From positions 124,001 to 188,000 of the forward strand of contig JAGYXB010000956.1 in assembly GCA_022495005.1 (NCBI GenBank): a stretch of DNA of 64,000 bases, given 5' to 3'. Position numbers and translations under genes: made by a program. Within the stretch, counting starts at the first letter, position 1, and each line of letters starts with the position of its first letter. Positions 53,081 through 64,000 of this stretch are shown here, piece by piece. This stretch comes from Rhyacophila brunnea (Eukaryota; Arthropoda; Insecta; Trichoptera; Rhyacophilidae). The notes beneath the pieces were generated by a model. The model was not told the origin of the DNA, did no database searches, and was given only the letters and a program-made list of their open reading frames with translations.

Positions 53081-53486
53081 CCGAGGTGGATTTATTCGCA
53101 AGCGAAACAGCACATGTCGTTGCAACACACGTCTCACGAGACGTAACAGACAGTGGCGCGCTGTTTCACGACGCCTTCAGCCGAGTATAGGACTTCAGAC
53201 TGGCGTGGATATTTCGCCCACCAAACTTACTTCCACGAGTCCTAGCGCACCTGAACTCAGCAAAAAGTACTTGAGTACTTGGGAAGTACTTACTAGTGGC
53301 ACCTAGCTGGAAACAATGCTTTTGGGGAGTGGACTTACGAAAAAGGGCGATAGTACCTCCTTATACAATACTTCACCTACATACGACACTAGTAGGTACG
53401 GAGACCAACCGTCCATCTGCAAGGACCCAGGACCTGTCCCTTCAACTATGGATAATTTCGGGTGCGGTGAAATAACATCAAATTGA

Positions 53487-54190
53487 ATGGTGGAAGAAAG
53501 GGCACTCCTTACTTCCAGATGGCGGCCTTCGACTCTAAAAACTTACAAACCAGCATGGAACAAATGGAAGACAATGCCATGGTGTAACACGAACCTAATG
53601 GATCATAATAGCCCTCAACCAATGGAATTGGCCAGATACCTAGGCAACTTGCACAACACAGAGGGTTTGTCGTACAACACCACCCTGGTGCATAAGTCAG
53701 CCATAGCCACATTTTGCAGACCGATGATCATTGGAGATATCAGCATCACCGTGGTAGTACAACACAATTTATGTTAAAGGCAATTTCGGTACATAAAATC
53801 AAACCCGTCAAAACCACCGGTTTCGGATCCAGGACGAGTGATACCTAGATCATCTTAGGAAAACAACACCGGTGTAGTACAACCTATACGAAACGTCTCG
53901 CATGACAGCTACTTGGCTGTTTCTCGCATCGGGACGAAGGGTTCATGACCTCACACCACTCAGTAATAGTAGACAATGGATTAGTGGATAAAGGTGACCA
54001 CATAATTGTATGGCCAATGTTTGGCGCAAAGACAGATACCACCAAGCATCGTCAATCGGAATGGAAGCTAAGCGCTTCCACGTGTCAGAACATCGACCCA
54101 GTATTCTGGTTACGGAAACTCGTCTGCATGTCAAACCCAAGGAGAGAAGAAGGTGGGGATATTTCTGAATTATTTATATCTTCAAGAGGA
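53487..54190 (+). pseudogene. DIRS tyrosine recombinase relic
   Basis: RPSTLKTYKPAWNKWKTMPW and MELARYLGNLHNTEGLSYNT form the SAM-like N-terminal half of a phage-type recombinase. The catalytic half (about 53.9-54.2 kb) is broken by stops and not fully readable. Confidence 0.65.
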
Positions 54191-54540
54191 CCACCAAAAC
54201 CAGCCACCAGGACAGTTATAGGGAATTGAATAAGGTCAGTACTGTTGGAAGCAGGGGTACAAGAACCACCAGGCAGTGTCCGCTCAGTGTTGGCTTCCTT
54301 AAACTGTAAATACCTATACCCAATAGATGATATCTTAAAGAGAGGTAACTGGCGTAGTGAGTCGACATTTCACGACAACTACCAGAGAACGATGGACACA
54401 CCACCATCAGATGGGGAAAAGGACCCATTAACTTCTCTATTCAACCCTATACATTGAAAGTCACGTTGGTCTATACCTCGTCAATGAATAATTGTCACAT
54501 ACAGAAATTTGGCACACCCAACACCAGGTGATAACAAACA

Positions 54541-54634
54541 GATATCTCAAGGACTTCAAAGTCAAATTCAAATAATGAAAGGAGTTTTACCTACTAATAA
54601 AACTCTTATTATTAATGTTGACTTTGAAGTCCAG
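54541..54634. repeat. DIRS internal complementary region
   Basis: TATCTCAAGGACTTCAAAGTC...GTTGACTTTGAAGTCC: its first half complements the left end of the element (49163-49195) and its second half the right end (54828-54868). This is the template thought to circularise DIRS elements. Confidence 0.8.
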
Positions 54635-54868
54635 GTAATTTCTACCTGGTTGCTTGAGCCATGTCATAATGAAGACAAAAGAGTCCCAAACTCCCTACAT
54701 AAAAAAACGGACGCGCGGGTATGACCAGTAACTTAAAAGAAAGGAACGACCAACGACAAGAAAAAGGAAATTAAATTATTAGAATAACACCTCACGCGAA
54801 GAAGGAAGAGCATACCCTATCTCAAGGACTTCAAAGTCAACATGAGTAATAAAAGTTTTATTGGTAGG

Positions 54869-56030
54869 TTATACTCCTTTAATTTTTTAGATAGGTAAGT
54901 AGGTAGGCATCTATATTTTAATAATTTATTTTCTTCACAAAATTCAATGCCATGCACACTGCAGTCCTATAAAAAACGGAGAAGTTCAATATTTTTGTCA
55001 AGCCTGGCGGCCTTGATTAATAATATTAAAATTGATGTCGATGAATACTACCGAAATCAACGTTAATACCTACTGTGCTTGCAGAGATTTGGACGGTACC
55101 TAGGTCTTAGAGAGAGAACACACAAAAATAAATGTCAGTCTGAAGCACTTTTTTGTCTACCCAAACTCCATTAGAATGAAATAAGTAGGAACACGTTGCC
55201 GCAAAAGGGCCATACCCACCGTTCACTCTTGGTCGAGCGAGCTATTTTCACGTTTTATGTTAAAAAAAACAAAAAAAATAATAAAGTTACCTAGCTACTG
55301 AGATATCCCGGGTCCTGTGGCCATCTCGGGATGTTGGTAGGACCCGGGATTCACAAAAATTAAATAATAATTGAAATAGGTAGGTAGCAGTAAAATGAAA
55401 AAGTCTTGACTATTTCGTTCAGAAAACGTGGTTTTTATATTTTGGCTATATCGACACACCATCAATCAATTCACAATATTATTCTTACACATTTCCGTCA
55501 CTTAATATTACTGCTTAATCTTTAATTTGCTTTAACTTTAAACTTAATTCTATATAGGTATCCGTTTCTCTAACTAATTTTTCACGTCCATGCGTGGTTA
55601 TGTCGTTTCTTTTTTCTCTCCGAGTCGTGGGGCCGATGTTGCCTCTTTCAATCGCGACCAATATTATGGCGACCTTCTACTGACTTTTTTCTATCGAACA
55701 GTATTGCCATCATTCCCTTACATACTTCTTATTATTAAATTCCTTGCTTTCGTCTCTTTTATTCGGCAAATCACATTCTTCTCTGACATACTATTATTAT
55801 AATTAGATACAATTCTTACTTGCTAATTAAGTACATGTTGAATATTTTTTGCACGTACGTACGCCCATTGTTGACTAGGAGGTCAGGTGACATGGTTATA
55901 CCTAATAATTATTGATTTAATCTATCGGGAGAGGCCCAATAATTATGGGTGTGACAGTACTTACACAATATAGTTCCGAAAAAAGTGTCAAAGTTTAGGT
56001 ACATAGGTATTATTTGGATTCATTTAGGCC
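54869..56030. other. Intergenic with a GC-rich hairpin
   Basis: No gene recognised. 55305-55350 is a 12-bp perfect hairpin. A 70-codon open frame at 55590 has no known relative. Confidence 0.5.
55305..55350. repeat. 12-bp perfect hairpin
   Basis: ATCCCGGGTCCT and AGGACCCGGGAT enclose a 22-nt loop that itself contains a second CTCGGGAT word. Conspicuously GC-rich in AT-rich surroundings. Confidence 0.8.
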
Positions 56031-56032
56031 TA

Positions 56033-56627
56033 CCGCGCATGAACGATTTCCTATCGTACGGTCAACAATCGAGGAGTTGTAACCATCGTATTGCAATGCG
56101 ACCCCGCGCATGGACGATCGAGCGAACGGCCGAATTGAAAATCTGTGTTCAGACACAAAATTTTACACCGATTCGAACCGGCCGGGGTCCCATTGGCAAT
56201 GCTTTTAAACGAGAGCCTGCACATGACAAGTCATGGCCGGCCGAGAGTGCACTCATACATGCACGCACAAGTGACGCGGTCGTATGTAGCGCACGCATAC
56301 AAGCCACACGTACCAGTCCCATTTTTTCAGTTTCTTTCTTCATAAATTAATAATATATACACCCACATTTTAAAACAGTTTGATAATCTATACAAAATCT
56401 CTATGTATTATATAATATAAGCTTTACAAAATCCATTTTGACGTTTCTTATATTGCGTCCGCCATTTTTCGGTGCGGAAGCATATCTTCAGTGCGCGCGC
56501 ATTGCCTCCGATCTATATCACGTCATGCGCGCTTAAACATACTGGCCGATAATAATTTGGATCATGCGCGAGCAAACCAACGATTGTCCGAATGCTACCG
56601 GCCGGTTATGCAATCGTCCATGCGCGG
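56033..56627. mobile_element. 595-bp MITE, TA-flanked
   Basis: Ends CCGCGCATGAACGATT and reversed CCGCGCATGGACGATT with TA at both sides (56031-56032, 56628-56629). GCGCATGGACGAT also occurs inside near 56106. The open frame within it has no known relative. Confidence 0.65.
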
Positions 56628-57095
56628 TATTCCTTATAAGCTTGTCGAAAATGTATTATTGTTTATCTAAGTTATTTTAGTTCAGTGATGTTTTCAACCC
56701 TTTGATCATAGACAATACACGCACAAATTTTATGCGTGGAAAGTAAACCGGAAACAGTTTCAGATTTGACGTTTACTGTTCCAGTGAAAATCAAACCATT
56801 CTCTGACCGTCAGAAATGGTTTGGTATGAAACGTCAAACTACTTCTTACGATCAGCTGTCAAAGTGATGTGTGTGATGACGGCCCAGACAGCACCTAACC
56901 TAAAAATTATAGTCAGTTTTTATTATATTCCGTATGTCATTTTATCGACATATTGCGTAACCTATGAATATTATAATATGTTTAGGATTAAGAAAAATTT
57001 AGGTGATAAGCATTCTTTATCATTTACATATCGTGAGATGTTCATATTAATATTTTAGACATTTACACCATAGGAGTTCACTTGAATTAGGTATA

Positions 57096-57244
57096 GGTAA
57101 ATCATTCTACAGTGGCACCATGGGTACGGAAAAAGTGACTTGCAGTTGTAGTGGTATTGTTTGTTAGCATTGAATCATGCATTGCAGCAGACAATTCCAA
57201 TACACAGGCTAAACGCCTATGGTGCCACTGTAGAATGAGTTACC
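57096..57244. mobile_element. 150-bp foldback MITE (copy 2)
   Basis: Same ends and interior (TGCAGTTGTAGTGGTATTG) as the copy at 34.9 kb. Intergenic. Confidence 0.85.
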
Positions 57245-57620
57245 AATACCTATATTATAGCTTAATAATGATCAATACCTATTATTCATACTCGTAAGTA
57301 ACCATACGCAAACAAGAAACCGCTTTTGGTCTTATTATCACAAAATTACGCTCATATTTTATATGCAAAGAGTTCGATTTGATATCATTACCTACCTACC
57401 TATATTATCATGTCAGACCAACAACTTATTTTTATTTTGTAAAGGAGATTCTAAGCTACAAACTGTGTTACATCAACCCGGAATCAATCAGGTTTTATAA
57501 TATTATTATCTAACGAATTTTATGTACTATGTACTTATCGATTTTATCAATATTATGTTCGATTGTCGTAAGTCACAATACCATGTCGACATGAAAACAA
57601 TCATACGAGTGGGCTATTTG

Positions 57621-58136
57621 CAGTGACGTCCCTAGACAAAATGCCGCCCCTAGGCAGTGCCAAAATGTCGCCACATTTTTTATAGTTAACGGTACTTTTT
57701 ATCATCCTTTCATGGCTCCAATATCTAAGAAATGTGTTGTATGGTGGATACATTACCAACATGATAATATATACCACTAAATCTAATTTAAATGCCATAT
57801 CTGCTTCAATAGACAATGTCTACGATTTCAGATAGGTACTTTTAAAAATACGCCTGACAACTTCCAAAACTCGCGAGTAACTAGCAAACATATTAAATTT
57901 GGATAAATTTTAAATTATGTAAGTATGTGTACCTACCTATAATTAAAATATTATTTGCAAATCTGCACGTGTTATTGCTGTTCACCAAGGACTTTTTAAT
58001 GGAAGGATATTTCCGTTATTACTAAGTTTAGGTAGCTATTGCTATATAAATAATGATTCTCCAAGATTTGCCGCCCTTCGGGTAATTGCCGCCCCCAAGC
58101 GACGTTCAATCTGCCTACCCCCACGGGACGTCACTG
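57621..58136. mobile_element. hAT non-autonomous element
   Basis: Perfect ends CAGTGACGTCCC / GGGACGTCACTG and a perfect 8-bp duplication GCTATTTG (57613-57620, 58137-58144). 516 bp, non-coding, with GCCGCCCC words near both ends. Confidence 0.9.
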
Positions 58137-58529
58137 GCTATTTGGAAAATAAATTAATACGACAGTGTTAAATTTGTGTTATTAGGTTCGTATCATTCAA
58201 ACTGAATCGAACAAATCAAATGGAAGGTTGGATTTATTTGGGACCGTTTGGCAGAATGTCCACGGGAACGCTTTTCTGACTAATTAGTGTTGCCAGTACT
58301 TAAAATTAATTCAATACATATTAGTCTCTAAAATAGCAACACATTTATTGCAATGTCAACTTGTTATGAAATTCTAACCTATCGTCGTGTCTACAATAAC
58401 ACAACTTTAACAAACTGTCGTATTCATTTATTCTAAATGAACAAAATATAAATAATGCTTCATGAGTAGGTAGCCAGGACCTTTTTACTGGTTCTCCGCC
58501 GTCGCGAGCTGCCATCCTGTCAGTAAGCG

Positions 58530-59080
58530 CAGTGTTGCCAACCGAACTATAATTATAGTACATTTTGTCCGCGTACTATTAAAAAAGTAACATTTTCGTC
58601 CGAGTACTAAAAGTAGTACGTAAAAAATACCACAATTTTGAAAAATGGAATTTGCCGGTTGTGCGAATATTCCCCATTGCATTTAAAAGTTGTCTATATT
58701 TCTATAGTTGTCTAAATGTTCGTACTTACTTCGATAACAGCAAATCGTAATCACGTGAAGCGAGGGACGTAGTAAGTATAATCTATATAATAATTAATAT
58801 CCCAGTGTGCGATATTAGTCTATGGACGTAGTATTGCGTTTTACACTCTAAAAAAACTAACAGTTAATGACGGCGGGCGGCGTTAGCATTTTTCGGTCGT
58901 AAGAGGTGTTTAAATACAGCAGGGCGTCGGAATTTCTCGAATTCTCCGTTATGTTTATGTGACAAACAAAAAACTTACATTTTCAACACGTCCTATAAGT
59001 TTTGACGAAATCCTATGTCTTGGACCGCGTACTATAATTCGATGACAAAAAGATAGCTGAATTCCAAAATGGCGACTGAC
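58530..59080. repeat. Dispersed repeat, relative of 46450-46870
   Basis: AGTGTTGCCAACCGAACTAT at the left and GCGTACTATAATTCGATGAC, reversed kin of the 46.48 kb block, at the right. No coding sequence. Confidence 0.45.
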
Positions 59081-59202
59081 AGATAAATACGGCGGAGGGC
59101 AGTCACTACCACCGAATCATTTTTTTTTAATGAAAACCGTTAAAAATTATAATGTATATAGATAGACCTACCTAACCGATATCCACATTTCTTATACAGA
59201 TC

Positions 59203-59348
59203 TACAAACTTATCTGGGAAATGAGATGGAGGAGCCACTGTCGAAAACTACCCAATCACGACTCGTAACTGGCAAAATCTGACATTTTTCAATATGACGT
59301 CCTGTGGTAGGTAGTTCCACTTTTGGCCATTCTCCAGATAAGTTTGTA
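59203..59348. mobile_element. 146-bp MITE
   Basis: TACAAACTTATCTGG and its inverted copy CCAGATAAGTTTGTA at the ends; consistent with TA insertion. Confidence 0.65.
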
Positions 59349-60154
59349 TATTTGCTTCCAAAGATAATATTTTGTTTAATCTCTAACAAATGTTTGAATA
59401 CATCTATTTTTCCTGTAACTCATTTACATAAATTATTATCTGCTATTTCATGAAGTCACGCCTCAACTATTTATTTTTTCATTGCGTATTTTCCAATCTT
59501 AAAAACAGTTTTGGCATCTGTGAGATCAGAAATCCATGTCTAGATTAAAAAAAAGCGAATTTCAGGCGTTGGGTTTCGAACTCAAATCTACTTATTGAGC
59601 AGGCATGAGACCATAAGTCTATTTTATTTTTTGCAGAAAAAAATTCGAAAAGCATATCTCAGAGTGCAAATAGTTCTCTATTTACAAGCATTATTAAATT
59701 TACAATGGTATTCAAATTGATTAGAATTCGTTACGCAGGTATTATTTCAAAATATGGCAGTAGTGCATATTACTACCTCTTACCTGCCTTCTAATCTTGA
59801 GCAGTTGGCTGATGATGCTACTGCCCAAAGACCCCACCACATCTTGATATCAGCTTTCTAAGACCTCTGCAAGTATTAAATTCTTCTATAATCAACCTCT
59901 CATTTTATTCAAGGATTCAGAACTCAAACCGTACATGCATTGGGGCATTGTAACGGGGGTGAAGGACGCGTGGTGGGGCGACCCAAGCGCGAGAAAAAAT
60001 TCGTCATCTTTTCAGGGACAAACACTTTCAATGGCTCTATCTATATTTTTCTATAATCTAAGCCTGTTACTAATAATGGTAAATATAATAATATATTATG
60101 GAATCGTGGTATGCCATTTAGACCTAATGCAGCAGCCACTTCGCGAGCCTAATA

Positions 60155-60266
60155 CTACAAGGTTCCAAGTATTCGTCCTTGAGAAAACAAACCCAACAAT
60201 AAAGTAGTATTTTAAGTTGCCTCACTGTTACTTTTGTTTCAAGGACAAACACTTAGAACCTTGTAG
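60155..60266. mobile_element. 112-bp foldback repeat
   Basis: CTACAAGGTTCCAAGTATTC and its imperfect inverse (GAACCTTGTAG end) with a short loop that holds AATAAAGTAGT. Confidence 0.65.
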
Positions 60267-61920
60267 TTCTCCACTCACGACTTGTCAGTGGGCATACCGA
60301 CTAGTTGCCACAGATCATAGCCGGAGCCCAAATGATTACCGTTCGCTGCTTTGATGAGTGTCTAGGCAGGGGGTATGTGTATAGGAGGATAACAGTCTAA
60401 GCAATGAGTTCAAGTACGCGTGTGGATCAGAGTTTGGTTGTGTGTGAGTCATCGAAAGGGTATCTTAGGCGTCCTAAGCGGTTATATGTAAATTGTACGT
60501 AAAACAGTTCACTGTGAGCTTTTTATCGGAAAGAGATGACCGTATACTACACGGTCTCCAATTTTATTAGATTTAATATGAACATTAATTCAATTTTCAT
60601 AGCCGATTTTGGCAAAATTCATGAATTCAAGAATGAAAATATAACCTAACCCAACAAACAATCCAGTATATCGGCTATTTTCAAAATTTGTTTGCTGCTG
60701 GCTTTCTGTAAAGTGTAAACTGACAAGAACCGTGTTCTATTTAGACATGAATTATATCTCAGTAAGTACAATACGAAAGAGGTTGGACGGTCTTTAATTC
60801 TTACAGCACAGCTGTTTAAATGCTCCGCGGTGAAGCAGTTAATGTACGACCATATATATCCGATACAACATTTCACGGAGAAGTGTAATACGGCGAACTG
60901 CATACCAGTGGCGAAGGGTGACTTTTGGAAAGAGGTAGGCTGTGGAGATCTGATAAAAAGAATACAGTTGTCGGGTATACTTACGAGAAATAAGAAGATA
61001 ATATGATATTACTACTAATGAATAGGTACACACTAATTTAACGAAACTCACTGACGACATAAAATTAAGCGATCAGTTTAAATTACGTATTATTTATACA
61101 CATCAAAAATCATGAGATAAAAGTTCTTTTTATTTTTAAAAACAGTATATTTATTACTATTCGATTAAACACCATAGAAATTATTTTTGTAAATTATCTG
61201 ATTATTAATTTTTTAGTTTTAGGCTCTGCGATCGGAGCTTACCTTAGTTCATACAATTCGATAGACTGGGCGGGGCTACGTGACGTAAAGTCCATATGAA
61301 AAAAATTGAGAATTATTTGAAACATAATCCGACCTTTATTTACGTCAAGACAGATGGCGCGCTGTGGTATATTTTTCAAAACCTTTGCAGATTGTTTTCT
61401 AATTATCTGTGTAATACATTCCTACACATACGGCATCTCTCGTTGGCAAAATAAATTATTTTATAGAATATATAATCAAGTGATTATGTAAATAAGTCAA
61501 TATGCAATTAAAAAATATTTTTAACCATACATAATTTTGGATATTTTGTAGATTATTTGTATCAGACATAGACAGGGTTTAATGAATTTTAAAAAACTAA
61601 CCCAAACCATCTGTATTCTTAATTCAATGAAAACAGATAAGTATGACTGAAAAATGTGATCGCTCATAGCATACCTAAACTATTATGGTTTGGTTTAGGC
61701 ATGGTTTAATTGAATATGAAAAACTAACCAGCACCATCTGCAAATTGCATTCTTAGTTCAATGAAAATAAATAAATATGACTGACAAAGTTTAGCATACT
61801 CTATTTAGGTAGAATCTTAAGAGCCTACCTCCACCCCTCACCACTGCTATGTACGCATCAATGGCGAAGAGTGCCTATTGGGGGAAGTTAGGCTGTGGTA
61901 GGTAACAGAAAAAAGTCCTT
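60267..61920. other. Intergenic
   Basis: AT-rich sequence. A roughly 100-bp block around 61570-61650 recurs diverged at 61690-61780 (TTTAATTGAATATGAAAAAC type, AACCA..CCATCTG). No gene recognised. Confidence 0.5.
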
Positions 61921-61924
61921 TTTT

Positions 61925-62010
61925 TACCATGTTGAATCCAAACAAGATCATAAATTGGCCTCCACAGGAAGAGGTTGTATTAACAGATTTATTTGTTTTT
62001 TACAATGGAT
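61925..62010 (-). repeat. SINE tail fragment
   Basis: TTGGCCTCCACAGGAAGAGG and AACAGATTTATTTG match the tail of the next copy. Only the tail is present. Confidence 0.55.
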
Positions 62011-62040
62011 ATAATACTCATACTCAACTGGAACTCAAAC

Positions 62041-62252
62041 TTTCGACCATGTCCGATCCTAATAGGACCATATGGGCCTCCACAGGGTAGAGGTTTGTTT
62101 TAATTAACAGATTTTGTTTTTTACGAGAAATGGATGTCAGCCACTTGCTCAACCAATTAGGTCCATACCCTGACATCTCACACAAATTGAAAAACAATGT
62201 GTACTTGCCAGACCCAGGATTCGAACCTGAGACCCTCGGCGTGAAACTAACT
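62041..62252 (-). repeat. tRNA-derived SINE copy
   Basis: Tail, body and box B (GGATTCGAACC) match the 63.7 kb copy over most of its length; the head decays after GACCCTCGGCGTG. Confidence 0.8.
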
Positions 62253-62559
62253 CCATATTATTACTATAAAACGAACATGTCACCATTTCTGTCCTTCACT
62301 ATACCAACTTTACAATGACAGTTATATCACGGCTAGACATACGTGTATTATGCTATCTCGCTCGCGCGCATTTACTGTCAATAGTATTGAAAGTCTACCA
62401 ACAGTACCAACTAGAGAGTAGCGGTGATGATCTCACCGCATGCGTTCGAACTTCCAACAAGTTTCTTGGGCCACCCGTACCGAGTATGGGTAGTACATGC
62501 CGAGACTTGAGTACGCAAACTGATGACAGTTTTTCTAACTCACCTCTAATATAACCACT

Positions 62560-62692
62560 TACTCAACCTACCAAGTCCATACTCTGGCTCCAAACGCATA
62601 TTGAAAAACAATATGTAAATTTGAAAACCTGAGATTCGAATCCGGGACCCACGACATTATAAGCCAATGTGGTAACCGCTCAGCCATCGTGA
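62560..62692 (-). repeat. tRNA-derived SINE copy, diverged
   Basis: ACTCAACCTACCAAGTCCAT, body, box B GATTCGAATCC and a tRNA-like head ending at the ATCGTGA block. Confidence 0.7.
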
Positions 62693-62784
62693 ATATGGAC
62701 AGCCATATTTACGAGAATTTCTTTTCTCTTCAGTATTTTACATTGTAAATTTAACATAATACTTATATTATATTTTACTTTTTA

Positions 62785-62860
62785 AAAAAAGTGATACCGA
62801 ACCGGGAATTGAACTTGCGCTAGCTGCACTTTCTATCTGCTAAGCCAGTCAGAGCTTGCC
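62785..62860 (-). repeat. tRNA-like sequence
   Basis: Minus strand contains ACTGGCTTAGCAGA (box A type) and GTTCAATTCCCGG (box B). There is no credible acceptor stem, so a SINE head or pseudogene is more likely. Confidence 0.35.
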
Positions 62861-62899
62861 TGGATTGCGTAAAATAACATAAAAAGAGATAGGCTTTAC

Positions 62900-63679
62900 C
62901 GTATGAGCCTCACATATTTCATTGAAGCAGACAGGGTGTGAAGGAGTCAAGGACAAACACCATCCGAATACATAAAAAAAAAACTTAGGATTATAACAAG
63001 CCTCTATTTGCATGTTAGTAAATTGGATACTCTGTCTGCAATAGGATTCACATATACTATAATGAATTGTCATAACGCATTTAGTGCTGACACTGCGACT
63101 GGCGCGTTTACGTTACTTCGCTATTAGATATAATTAACATATTTAAATGTGGTAATTAAAAATTAATTAACAGGTCAGCAGTGATTGTGTTAAGGTTATT
63201 TATTATATTAATTAAGACGGTAGGTTTTAAATAATCACCTAGTATGGAGTTTTCGCACACTGGTGTGCAACCCCTGAAGACGTGAGCGGCTGAAACTGAG
63301 GTCCACAGAACATTTTTTTAAGATAGAAATGTGAAAGTCAGTCGCCATGGAGAAAGGCTCTTAAGCTGGATTCGGTTCATTACTTTATGTTGATTAGGCC
63401 GTTATACAAAAAATACAAAGTGTGCAATTGTCCTTAAATATTACCAACATTGAATGTGCGTTTCGTTTATGTGATCAACTTAACTTTAATGCATAATATT
63501 GTGATACAAAGTTTATTGCAAAGTTCTCCACTCAAGAATTAAACCTTCATACAGCCTCACTATGAAGGCAACCCACTTACCTAATTTTTGCGTTCTCTGC
63601 CTACACGGGATGTCTAAGAGTGAGTAGCCAAAGCAACACTAATTCGGATGAATGGGTAGTGTTAGATAATATTATAGTC
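62900..63679. other. Intergenic
   Basis: Nothing beyond short random open frames. Confidence 0.5.
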
Positions 63680-63916
63680 TCTCCGACCATGTCCGATCCT
63701 AATAGGATCATATGGGCCTCCACAGAGTAGAGGTTTGTGTTAACAGATTTTGTTTTTTACGAGAAATGGATGTCAGCCACTTGCTCAACCTATTAGGTCC
63801 ATACCCTGACTCACGCACAAATTGAAAAACAATATGTGCACTTGCCAGACCCAGGATTCGAACCTGGGACCCACGGCGTGATAGTCCAACGCTTAAGCCA
63901 CGCGGCCACCGTGGGT
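63680..63916 (-). repeat. tRNA-derived SINE, full-length copy
   Basis: Read on the minus strand: a tRNA-like head CCCACGGTGGCCGCGTGGC with box A, then box B GGTTCGAATCC (63854-63864), body to TATTGTTTTTCAATTTG, tail to GGATCGGACATGGTC. The head can pair CCCACGG with CCGTGGG as a stem. Best reference copy for the family in this window. Confidence 0.85.
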
Positions 63917-64000
63917 GTTATTATAGTAGTAGGCAATTATTACCTATAATATTTGACTACACAAAAAAAAACTGGGTACTTTTGGGTGAGGCTAAAACGT

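Larger units (their letters stand above)
49163..54868 (+). mobile_element. DIRS-type retrotransposon, decayed
   Basis: Inverted terminal repeats (49165-49227 plus 49765-49905 against 54650-54833) share TTTGACTTTGAAGTC, TCTTCGCGTGAGGTGTTA and TACCCGCGCGTCCGTTTTTT. An internal region (54541-54634) complements both outer ends, the DIRS hallmark. Between them lie relics of RT, RNase H and a tyrosine recombinase. Many stops and frameshifts, so it is inactive. Confidence 0.82.

Noticed and set aside
55985..56350. 121-codon open frame as a gene
   Set aside because: It lies inside a TA-flanked MITE and shows no protein-like motif.
59935..60207. 90-codon open frame with a hydrophobic segment
   Set aside because: Runs into a foldback repeat, has no relative I know, and codon use looks random.
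1..64000. CRISPR arrays, operons, bacterial promoters
   Set aside because: The sequence is eukaryotic; the only regular repeats are minisatellite, DIRS array and transposon ends.

Overview
This is a 64 kb piece of an AT-rich animal nuclear genome, almost certainly an insect. Intron-containing genes, dense DNA transposons, Helitrons, tRNA-derived SINEs and frequent 'TACCTACCTA'-like words suggest Lepidoptera, though that assignment is only an inference. There are no rRNA genes, CRISPR arrays or bacterial features.

Two host genes can be assembled from splice sites, both on the minus strand. (1) A complete USP10-type ubiquitin carboxyl-terminal hydrolase runs from a start codon at 46299 to a stop at 28811. 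It has nine coding exons whose phases all agree, giving 3351 nt and 1116 aa, with catalytic Cys713, His1054 and a DD pair at 1071-1072. (2) About 25.0 to 17.05 kb holds what looks like a noncoding snoRNA host gene. It has small exons with canonical splice sites, and its introns each carry one box C/D snoRNA ending 67-83 nt upstream of the 3' splice site. Seven of the nine snoRNA-like elements keep an antisense element of 11-16 nt against one and the same 18S rRNA segment (GACGAAAAAUAACAAU). Exons and snoRNAs fall into paralogous classes (A, B, C, D), so the gene grew by internal tandem duplication. This is the most interesting system in the window.

The rest is mainly mobile DNA. 0-1.6 kb: a SINE edge, then intergenic sequence and the left half of a Harbinger transposase relic. 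1.63-9.33 kb: one large composite insertion with hAT-like ends and a perfect 8-bp target duplication that splits that Harbinger relic; it holds two opposite Helitron-like elements (one swollen by a minisatellite), a hAT transposase fragment and an unfamiliar degraded transposase. 9.58-10.72 kb: a 5'-truncated LINE with 12-bp target duplications. 10.93-16.32 kb: a hAT containing a pogo element, which in turn contains a piggyBac-type MITE and a LINE fragment. 16.5-17.0 kb: a Tigger-like MITE.

The USP10 introns hold a piggyBac element with an intact 595-codon transposase frame (intron 7), Tigger and hAT relics and several foldback MITEs. Upstream of USP10 (46.4-49 kb) are further MITEs. 49.16-54.87 kb is a decayed DIRS-type tyrosine-recombinase retrotransposon with inverted terminal repeats, an internal complementary region, a 233-bp tandem repeat array and two nested MITEs. 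55-64 kb is intergenic, with MITEs, a textbook hAT non-autonomous copy and a cluster of tRNA-SINEs.
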